DNA from: Bacteroidales bacterium
GTDB taxonomy: Bacteria > Bacteroidota > Bacteroidia > Bacteroidales > UBA932
DNA length: 47,399 nt
Direction of reading: 5' to 3'
Assembly: GCA_016290835.1 (NCBI GenBank)
Contig: JAEEVG010000013.1
Location: 1-47,399, forward strand
Shown here: one piece after another, positions 21,839 to 27,880 of the stretch
Numbering within the stretch: position 1 is the first letter of the stretch
How the letters are laid out: every line of letters starts with the position of its first letter
Made by a program: the position numbers and the translations under genes
Notes under the pieces: model-generated
Databases searched by the model: none
Seen by the model: the letters and a program-made list of their open reading frames with translations, nothing else
Told to the model about the DNA's origin: nothing

Positions 21839-23758
21839 ATGCGTACAAACAGAATCCTTTCATTTGCCGTCGTTCTCTGCGTCGGCCTTGCGGCCGCCTG
21901 CTCCCCTGCGCCCCCTGATTCCGCCCAAGAGATTCCGGAACCTGACGCAAAGATCGTCTATGTGGACGGCATGCCCAAGATTTCGCTCAACGGAAAGATC
22001 CTCAATCCGGAATTCAACCAGAGCGGCGCGCACAACGAGTACAAGGCCCGTGCGGCCAGGCATATGGACTCGCTGGGCATCAACATCAACCAGCTCACGC
22101 TCCATCCTGACGAGTATGAACTGGCGTCGGGCGTCTATTCGTTCGATGCCTACGAAAAAAAGGTTCTCCAGTTGCTCGAAAACGTCCCTGACGGACGTAT
22201 CCTCCTGCTGGTGCGCCTGGAATTCCGGAAGTGGCTGGCAGCACATCCGGGCGAGCGGATAGAATTTGCCAACGGACCTATCGAAAGTACAGGTGACGAG
22301 CGCGTCAACCGGGTTGCGCGTCCTTCTGCGGCCTCGACGGCCTATCGCGCCGAAGTGAAGAGATTCTTGACCCAGCTCGGCGAATTCACGCGCTCACAGC
22401 CCTGGGGCAATCGCGTGATCGCCGTGCGTCCGAGCTGGGGCGTATACACGGAATGGCACATGTACGCCTTTGACCAGGGGCCTGATATCAGTCCTGCCAT
22501 GGCGGAAGTCTTCCATAAGTGGAAGGACGGACGCTATGCCGGCGAAAGCCTTCCCACGATGGAGGAGCGCATCGACAAAGACGACCCGTTCTTCCTGGAC
22601 AAGGAGAAGCATCAGAAAGTGCTGGATTATTTCGATTGTGAGGCAAACGTGGTCACCGACTATATGCTCGAGGTTGCACATACGATAAAAGAGGTCCTCC
22701 CCGGCCGTCTCGTGGGTATGTATTACGGGTATGTGATGACGACACACGAGCCGGAAGGTGCCAACGTGATGCTCGACAAGGTCCTTTCTTCTCCCGATAT
22801 CGACTTCCTCTCGAATCCGGCCGATTATACCAGGAACGCACGACTCCCGGGCGGAGCATATTACCACAGGACGGTCCCGGCGAGTTTCCACCGCTACGGC
22901 AAGCTCGCGATGCTCGAGGACGACATGCGCCACTATCACGTATATGAGCAGATAAGCCACAAGCACCTCAGCACACGCAATGAGACGGAGGCGGAGATGA
23001 CCACACGCCGCAACTGGCTCAACCAGTATTTTGACGGCTGCGGTATCCAGATGCTCGACCCCGAATCCAATCAGGACAGCCGTCCGTTCCTGATGGACGC
23101 ACCTCCTGTCTGGCGTGCGATAGCGGACACGAAGAAGGTCCTCGGGCAAATCGGCGGCCGCCCGGAGGTTTCCGGGAACAAGGTCGCGGTCGTGGTCGAC
23201 TGGCGCGGACGTCTTCAGCGTTCCTCTTCAGAAGAAGAGGTGTTCGCCCTTGTCTACCGGGAGTCTCTGTGGGGTCTGTATGCCTCGGGGGTGCCTTTTG
23301 ACCTGATGACGCTCGACGATTTCCTCGCTCTGCCGGCGAAGTGCTACGAAAAGGCGGTTTTCCTCAACGTGGTTGCCCCGGAAGGAGAGATGCGCGCAGC
23401 GCTGGAGAAGCGCGTAAGCGCCAGGAATTTCAAGTCTGCGTGGCTGGTACGCTGCCCGTTCCCGCTTCCGGAATCATCCGCCAGGGTATTCGATATCTCT
23501 GCGCTTCCCAGCGGAAACGACGCCTGGAGAGAGATACTCGAGGATCTCGGCGAAACGCCGATCGGCCCTGTAGGATATCTCGTCCGCCGTCACGGCAATG
23601 TCGTGATGTTCCACACCGGAGAAGCCGGCACCTATACGCTCCACCTGCCGAAAGGCATGTCAAAGGTCAAGGAACTCTATTCCGGCCGCGAATACAACTC
23701 GTCTGAGATTGTCTTGCAGACCGAAGGCTCCGCCACCTTCCTTTTCAAGGCAAAATAA
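21839..23758 (+). CDS. Putative GH42-like (clan GH-A) glycosidase lipoprotein
   Basis: This 639-residue protein has a lipoprotein signal (VLCVGLAAAC, Cys21). The beginning, YVDGMPKISLNGKILNPEFN, and GININQLTLHPDEYE resemble the start of a GH-A (beta/alpha)8 barrel, and later regions (KVAVVVDWRGRL, ESLWGLYASGVPFDLMTLDD) resemble the GH42 trimerisation-type domain. E205 (GVYTEWHMYAF) and E360 (KLAMLEDDMRHY) are candidate acid/base and nucleophile. I cannot assign a CAZy family or substrate with confidence. It follows the pectinesterase fusion by 14 nt and is the last gene of the operon. One base separates its stop from the convergent vapC stop. Confidence 0.55.
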   Translation: MRTNRILSFAVVLCVGLAAACSPAPPDSAQEIPEPDAKIVYVDGMPKISLNGKILNPEFNQSGAHNEYKARAARHMDSLGININQLTLHPDEYELASGVYSFDAYEKKVLQLLENVPDGRILLLVRLEFRKWLAAHPGERIEFANGPIESTGDERVNRVARPSAASTAYRAEVKRFLTQLGEFTRSQPWGNRVIAVRPSWGVYTEWHMYAFDQGPDISPAMAEVFHKWKDGRYAGESLPTMEERIDKDDPFFLDKEKHQKVLDYFDCEANVVTDYMLEVAHTIKEVLPGRLVGMYYGYVMTTHEPEGANVMLDKVLSSPDIDFLSNPADYTRNARLPGGAYYHRTVPASFHRYGKLAMLEDDMRHYHVYEQISHKHLSTRNETEAEMTTRRNWLNQYFDGCGIQMLDPESNQDSRPFLMDAPPVWRAIADTKKVLGQIGGRPEVSGNKVAVVVDWRGRLQRSSSEEEVFALVYRESLWGLYASGVPFDLMTLDDFLALPAKCYEKAVFLNVVAPEGEMRAALEKRVSARNFKSAWLVRCPFPLPESSARVFDISALPSGNDAWREILEDLGETPIGPVGYLVRRHGNVVMFHTGEAGTYTLHLPKGMSKVKELYSGREYNSSEIVLQTEGSATFLFKAK

Positions 23759-23759
23759 C

Positions 23760-24164
23760 TCAGGACATCCGGTCCCAGTCTTCTATCCGGAGACCTCCGA
23801 TCCGCTCGAAATGGCGCAGGTTGTGGGTCACCAGGGTAAGGCCGGAGGTTTGTGCCGTAGCGGCAATCAACAGGTCGAAGTCGTCGATATTCTCACCTTT
23901 CCGCTCCAGGTTTACCCGAAGTCGGGCATATTGTTCGATGGCATCGGTGATCGGCAGGATGTGAAAGCGTTTTCGCACGAATCCGATTTCCAGCAACTGC
24001 TTTTCGCGTCCTCCTTTGAAGGCCCCGACATAAAGCTCCGCCAGTGAAATTTCGGATACGAAACAGTTGTGGAATTCAGCCCGGAAAATCCGCTCCTGGA
24101 CACGTTGGTTTCCCTTGAACATGTCGATCAGGACATTGGTGTCCAATAAATATTGCCTCACCAT
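23760..24164 (-). CDS. vapC: VapC-family PIN-domain ribonuclease toxin
   Basis: This 134-residue PIN domain has the acidic residues of the metal site: D8 (YLLDTNVLID), E43 (SLAELYVGA) and D97 (DDFDLLIAATA), plus the late LVTHNLRHFERI. VapC toxins cleave specific RNAs, often initiator tRNA, and are held inactive by VapB. It overlaps the antitoxin gene by 7 nt, so antitoxin and toxin are translated in a coupled way. Full length, apparently intact. Confidence 0.92.
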   Translation of the reverse strand: MVRQYLLDTNVLIDMFKGNQRVQERIFRAEFHNCFVSEISLAELYVGAFKGGREKQLLEIGFVRKRFHILPITDAIEQYARLRVNLERKGENIDDFDLLIAATAQTSGLTLVTHNLRHFERIGGLRIEDWDRMS

Positions 24165-24454
24165 GTCTCCATCTCCTCTACGCGGTGACGGGAGCGCCGC
24201 AATTCATCTTCGTATTCAATGGCGGACATCGTGCCTCCCCACAGGGAAGGATCTCCGCTGAGCTCTGCGAAAGGGCCGGTGAAAGGGCCGGTGAAAGGCT
24301 CATCTTTTGGCTCGGGCGAGAGGATGATCTTTCCATTTTCTGTGCGGATATCCAGATTGTCCCGCTCCGAGAGCGAGAGCTCACGAAGAATTCCGGCAGG
24401 AAGGATGACCCCCCGGCTATTGCCGATCCGCATAATCTGAGTTTTGTTTTTCAT
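24158..24454 (-). CDS. vapB: VapB/AbrB-type antitoxin
   Basis: This 98-residue protein has an N-terminal swapped-hairpin AbrB/MazE DNA-binding fold (about 1-50; MRIGNSRGVILPAGILREL, LDIRTENGKIIL). The C-terminal half should wrap VapC. Between them is a repeated FTGP FTGP F segment (about 54-62), from a 12-bp tandem DNA repeat, which makes the linker length prone to slippage. The start lies only 4 nt after a -7 element, so the mRNA is probably leaderless. Confidence 0.88.
   Translation of the reverse strand: MKNKTQIMRIGNSRGVILPAGILRELSLSERDNLDIRTENGKIILSPEPKDEPFTGPFTGPFAELSGDPSLWGGTMSAIEYEDELRRSRHRVEEMETW
24269..24298. repeat. 12-bp tandem repeat inside vapB
   Basis: Two perfect 12-bp units GAAAGGGCCGGT and a partial third (GAAAGG). 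They encode the Phe-Thr-Gly-Pro repeats on the minus strand. Unit length is a multiple of three, so copy-number change keeps the frame. Confidence 0.75.
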
Positions 24455-24458
24455 ACTG

Positions 24459-24496
24459 CAAACATAAAGAAAGTTTTAACATTTTCCAAAAATGTT
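24459..24496 (-). promoter_or_regulatory. vapBC promoter and palindromic operator
   Basis: On the minus strand, TTTG is followed by about 20 nt and TATGTTTG (24466-24459), ending 4 nt before ATG 24454. The palindrome AACATTTT-CCA-AAAATGTT (24478-24496) has perfect 8-bp arms and overlaps the -33 element, where VapB-VapC autorepression would act. Confidence 0.65.
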
Positions 24497-24554
24497 ATTA
24501 CGTTTCAGTAGAAAATCCCCTCCCGGGTGCCCGCTTCTTGAGGATTCCGATGGT

Positions 24555-25289
24555 CTACTTCCAGCGGAAGGCGATGCCGGCGTTCAGGGAAACGAACCAG
24601 CGGAGCGGGGTGGCCTGGTCCACCGTGGTTCCGACACTTGTCCCGCTGATGGTGGAATGATAGATGTAATTGTCCGTGAGGTTGTAATGGATGGTGGGGG
24701 TGAACTTGAGATCGAAGCGCCAGATGCTGTAATTGAGACTCACGCCGGCGTCCAGGGTCATTGAGAAGGCGTATTTCTTCTCCACCCGGATGTCTTCCCG
24801 GTACTGACTCCCCCGCGAAGAGATGAAAGGGGAGCCGGACGAACCGGCCACATATCCCGGAGTAACCCCGGCAAAGAACTCTACATCGCGGAACAGGTTC
24901 AACAGGAATCCGCCCAGGAGCCGCCGGGAGGCATCATTACCGTCGCCATACGTTCCGTAAGCCGTCGCGTCGATGGCGCCGGCGGCGCCGGAACGGAATC
25001 GCTCTTCGGCGGACCTGGACCGGGTCCGGTATGCGAAAGCGACGGGGACGCCGAAGACGTCGTCGATATCGGCGATGCTGGCGGTATACTGAAGGCCCGT
25101 CCGGAAACCCAGGCCGCTGTGAAAGAATTGTCCGTATCCGACCCCGAAGGTGATGTCACTCCCGATTCCGGTCTTCTGGGTCATGGGGAGATAGATTCCG
25201 GCTTGGATGCCGATATCCCTGGTCTGCGCCAACGCATTGAAGCACAGCAGCCCCGCGGATATCGCAACGATCAAAGACTTAATGCTCAT
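24555..25289 (-). CDS. Outer-membrane beta-barrel protein (PorT-like)
   Basis: From ATG 25289 the 244-residue product has a signal peptide (MSIKSLIVAISAGLLCFNAL) cut after an AQ, then alternating short beta-strands: DIGIQAGIYLPM, FGVGYGQFFHSGLGFRTGLQ, YAFSMTLDAGVSLNY, and a final ALNAGIAFRWK-like strand with terminal aromatic/basic residues. These features fit an 8- to 10-strand barrel of the PorT/OmpW-like kind. An upstream Met (25319) would add 10 residues before the signal and is less likely. Substrate unknown; it does not seem linked to vapBC. Confidence 0.65.
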   Translation of the reverse strand: MSIKSLIVAISAGLLCFNALAQTRDIGIQAGIYLPMTQKTGIGSDITFGVGYGQFFHSGLGFRTGLQYTASIADIDDVFGVPVAFAYRTRSRSAEERFRSGAAGAIDATAYGTYGDGNDASRRLLGGFLLNLFRDVEFFAGVTPGYVAGSSGSPFISSRGSQYREDIRVEKKYAFSMTLDAGVSLNYSIWRFDLKFTPTIHYNLTDNYIYHSTISGTSVGTTVDQATPLRWFVSLNAGIAFRWK

Positions 25290-25403
25290 TCGTGTGGAAT
25301 TAAATATCTCCCCAAGCATTCAAGAAACATGCCTCTCGGATCCGCGTCCACCCCTGACCGCGCGACCGGGGTGGGTTTCAAATAATACAATCTCTCCCCA
25401 TTC

Positions 25404-25512
25404 TTCAGGGCCTACTCAATCTCGCTTCGCTACTCCCGCAGAGGGTTATTACGGGGTATTTGCCGGCCATAATCTGAGCATTAAGTTACGGAATCTCCGT
25501 TAGAAACACAAA
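25404..25512 (-). pseudogene. Vestige of the DUF4406 operon (promoter and fused gene ends)
   Basis: Read on the minus strand, a TTTG-N20-TAACTTAA promoter (25512-25481) and an ATG at 25470 lead into MAGKYPVITLCGS, matching the DUF4406-like start at 286 (MITKYPIITLCGS). It then jumps directly to bases matching 9-40 of the window, frameshifts and stops. The jump is at the CGCGTACT direct-repeat site of the intact gene. The DUF4359 gene is absent between promoter and ATG. The rest of the 25290-25626 gap holds only a repeat copy and the promoter of the next gene. Confidence 0.6.
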
Positions 25513-25523
25513 AAACCCCATCC

Positions 25524-25575
25524 CCCAAACAGATTCGCAAAAAAACGCCAGCCAGAAACTTATTTTAAAAATGCC
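25524..25575 (+). repeat. 52-bp direct repeat, copy A
   Basis: Matches 26657-26708 at 47 of 52 positions (starts CCCAAACAGAT, contains CGCAAAAAAACGCC and CCAGAAACTTATTTTA). The copies flank the gene at 25627-26619. Confidence 0.75.
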
Positions 25576-25597
25576 ACTTTTTGGCAGCAAGAAGAGC

Positions 25598-25605
25598 TAT
25601 CTTTG
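25598..25605 (+). promoter_or_regulatory. -7 element for the 25627 gene
   Basis: TATCTTTG lies 21 nt before ATG 25627, just after a TGCCA-CTTTT-TGGCA palindrome. No well-spaced -33 TTTG is seen. Confidence 0.5.
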
Positions 25606-25626
25606 TACAAACAAAATGACTAACCA

Positions 25627-26619
25627 ATGGAAGAAGAATTCACGCCACAACCCAAACTCAGCAGGGAAGAAGTCCTTGCAGAATATGTAAAAACCGGTCT
25701 TGATATGAAGTTCGCTGACCGCTTCCAAGAAAAATACCTTGAAGAATATGATGCTTGGTCGGATTATGACAATGCGTCAGATTCTGCCATGAAATGCCTG
25801 AAGAATGGCTTCAAGTGGTATGTTCAGTATCATCAGAATGGTCACGACGAGACGTGGTGCGAAGGGGCCTATCGCTTCGGGTGTGATTGGATAGAATATG
25901 ACTTCTCGCTTGAAAATGAGATAGCCTGTATGGAGTGGATTTGCGAGGAGCTCTCCTACGAGTCTCTCGATTTTTTCAACGAAACAAAGGAAACGGAGTT
26001 CGCAAAGCATTTCAGCTTTGTCGAGAAGGAGTTTTCACGAGGCAAAACCTTTATGCGTTTTTACGCGGAGTATGTCGATGACAACGGCTTTAATCAGGAC
26101 ATGCTTAGTATCGTTTCTAACGAGACCGCGTACTATGAAGAGGCGATCCGTCGTGGAAAGAGTGAGGATTTCGCATACTTTTATGCCACATGGGGAAGAT
26201 CTGGTGCCTGGCGAATTGCGGAACTTAGGGAACGTCTCCAGGCCGAAGGGAAAGATGATGATTATATCCGCACGTATCTATATATGTACGCCGATGGCCT
26301 GGAAGAGGACGGAGCGGAACGTAAGCATCCCGACGTTCCAGCCCTGTGGGAGGAGAAGGTTGATGCCGGTATGAAGGCCTGGGACTATGCGCGGAAGGAG
26401 GATTCCGGTATCGCGCTGAAAGACAGACCGTTATTCGTAAAAATATATATTGATGTCTACATACAAGCTTCCCGCCCGGAGAATCCCAAAGCTATTCCCT
26501 GGGACAGATTCGACGACTTTGTTATGGACATCGCGCTTCGTAGATACAAAGGCGAAAATGCAGAAATTGAACCCCGTACTTTAGAAGGCCTGTTGTATGC
26601 GATTGAGCGGTACAAATAA
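25627..26619 (+). CDS. Unrecognised acidic cytoplasmic protein
   Basis: I do not recognise this 330-residue protein. It has no signal peptide or membrane segment and is rich in Glu, Asp, Tyr, Trp and Phe. It looks mainly helical, with phrases such as YLEEYDAWSDYDNASDSAMK, FAKHFSFVEKEFSRGKTF, EDFAYFYATWGRSGAWRIAE and YLYMYADGLEEDGAERK. The recurrent F/Y-A-x-x-Y/F-A pattern suggests degenerate helical repeats. It looks AT-richer than its neighbours and is bracketed by 52-bp direct repeats, both hints of acquisition or of a former tandem gene family. The next unit is broken by an IS30 relic. Function unknown. Confidence 0.7.
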   Translation: MEEEFTPQPKLSREEVLAEYVKTGLDMKFADRFQEKYLEEYDAWSDYDNASDSAMKCLKNGFKWYVQYHQNGHDETWCEGAYRFGCDWIEYDFSLENEIACMEWICEELSYESLDFFNETKETEFAKHFSFVEKEFSRGKTFMRFYAEYVDDNGFNQDMLSIVSNETAYYEEAIRRGKSEDFAYFYATWGRSGAWRIAELRERLQAEGKDDDYIRTYLYMYADGLEEDGAERKHPDVPALWEEKVDAGMKAWDYARKEDSGIALKDRPLFVKIYIDVYIQASRPENPKAIPWDRFDDFVMDIALRRYKGENAEIEPRTLEGLLYAIERYK

Positions 26620-26656
26620 TAGCCCGGGCTAAAGTATCCAAGATATCCTACCCTTT

Positions 26657-26708
26657 CCCAAACAGATCCGCAAAAAAACGCCCTCCAGAAACTTATTTTA
26701 GAACTGCC
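26657..26708 (+). repeat. 52-bp direct repeat, copy B
   Basis: Copy of 25524-25575. In copy A this DNA leads into a promoter and gene. Here it runs into unrelated bases and, 60 bp later, the left end of an IS30 relic, as if a second gene unit had been replaced. Confidence 0.75.
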
Positions 26709-26768
26709 GCTGGAATAAAAACGATACGAGGACTATGTTGCTTCCGCAACGCAGATATGAAAGGCTGG

Positions 26769-27696
26769 ATTCTACGCTGAAGTGCAACGCTTTGAAGCGT
26801 GACAGTATAACTTTACTGTCATAACTAGAAAAGCGATAGAGGATGGGATACAAGCATTTGACTAAGGAGCAGCGATATACGATAGATGCGTTGCTGCAGA
26901 CACCAATGAGCCTCAGGGAGATAGGAGAAGTGATCGGGGTTAGTACAGGTACGGTGAGCCGTGAGATCCGTAGGAACTGCGACATGAGAGGATACCATCG
27001 GTTCCGATGGCAGCTGGCTCAGAAAAAATACGAAAGGAGGATCGAGATGAAGCGGACCGTGCGACGGTTCATCATCTACGGCCAGTACAGTCCGGAGCAG
27101 ATCTGCGGCCGGTTCCGCTTAAAGGGGGAAGAGATGGTTTGCGCGGAGACAATCTACCGCTGAATCTGGCAGGAGAAGCGCCGAGGTAACGACGAGATGG
27201 CCTGCAACCTTAGGCATCACGGGCGACGTAAACGAAGACGAGACAGCCTATACAGATCCCGGGGGTCATCCAGGACCGGGTTGACATATCGCAGAGGCCG
27301 TCGGTCGTAGATGAGAAGAAGCGTTTCGGAGACTTTGAGATAGACACGATGATTGGCAGGAACCGCAAGGGTGCCATCATGACGACAAACGACAGGTGCA
27401 CGCATCTGGTGCTGATCCGCAGGCTTGCAGGGAAAGAAGCCGCCCGCCATAAGGAGATTGCGAAGGGGCTCGAAGCCGAATTCTATTTCGCACGTCCGTA
27501 CCACTCCTGGGAGCGGGGTGCAAACGAGAACACAAACGGGTTGATACGCCAGTACATCCCGAAAGGCACGGACTTCAGCAAGCTTGGAAACTGAACCACA
27601 GGCCCCGTAAGTCACTGGGTTACAGGACACCGTTGGAATATTGTAAACAATTATTTAATTTTGACTTTTGAAGTGTGTTGCACTTCTAATTAGAAT
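26769..27696 (+). mobile_element. Decayed IS30-family insertion sequence
   Basis: Terminal inverted repeats are visible: ATTCTACGCTGAAGTGCAAC at the left (26769-26788) and, inverted, GTTGCACTTCTAATTAGAAT at the right (27677-27696). They match except for a four-base inner block. The element is about 0.93 kb, shorter than an intact IS30 relative (about 1.1 kb), because the transposase gene has an internal deletion. Confidence 0.7.
26843..27672 (+). pseudogene. IS30-family transposase, inactivated
   Basis: The frame starts MGYKHLTKEQRYTIDALLQT with the IS30 helix-turn-helix (MSLREIGEVIGVSTGTVSRE) and runs to a TGA at 27161 where a Trp is expected (ETIYR-stop-IWQEKRRG). It continues in frame to about 27255, shifts frame near RSRG/VIQDRVDISQRP, and carries part of the DDE domain (GDFEIDTMIGRNRKGAI). 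From RRLAGKEA it jumps to HKEIAKGLEAEFYFARPYHS, losing the block with the second Asp. It then reads WERGANENTNGLIRQYIPKG, has another stop at 27592, and ends RKSLGYRTPLEYCKQLFNFD. At least four lesions: it cannot be active. Confidence 0.88.
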
Positions 27697-27707
27697 TCAC
27701 CATATAA

Positions 27708-27866
27708 ATGCAATCTCTTATGGATAATAACCAAAAGACCCAGTACGAACCTCCGGTAATGGCGGTGGTTGAAATGAAGTCCGAAGGTGTCGTCTGCGTG
27801 AGCCCGGGCACGGAAGCATCGCGAGGCGGTTATGAATCCGGTGGCAGTTGGCCGTCAGACGAATAG
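27708..27866 (+). CDS. Short cassette peptide 3 (unnamed family)
   Basis: The 52-residue frame starts at ATG 27708 (an in-frame Met at 27720 is possible). It contains TQYEPPVMAVVEMKS then EGVVCVSPGTEAS and a Gly/Ser/Trp-rich tail (GGYESGGSW). It matches peptides 1 and 2 in the Y.xP, V-V-E and EGV-[IV]-x-x-S-[PG]-G layout and in preceding a lipoprotein gene with a strong Shine-Dalgarno site. Its start is only 12 nt after the right inverted repeat of the IS30 relic, so its promoter probably lies inside the element end. Function unknown. Confidence 0.55.
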   Translation: MQSLMDNNQKTQYEPPVMAVVEMKSEGVVCVSPGTEASRGGYESGGSWPSDE

Positions 27867-27867
27867 A

Positions 27868-27873
27868 GGAGGA
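27868..27873 (+). promoter_or_regulatory. Strong Shine-Dalgarno, cassette 3 lipoprotein
   Basis: GGAGGA directly follows the peptide 3 stop. It lies 7 nt before ATG 27881 (4 nt before ATG 27878). The 7-nt spacing matches cassettes 1 and 2, which favours 27881 as start. Confidence 0.6.
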
Positions 27874-27880
27874 AAAGATG

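Noticed and set aside
26843-27594. Active transposase that could mobilise the neighbouring cassette
   Set aside because: A stop at 27161, a frameshift, loss of the segment with the second catalytic Asp and another stop at 27592 rule out activity in cis.
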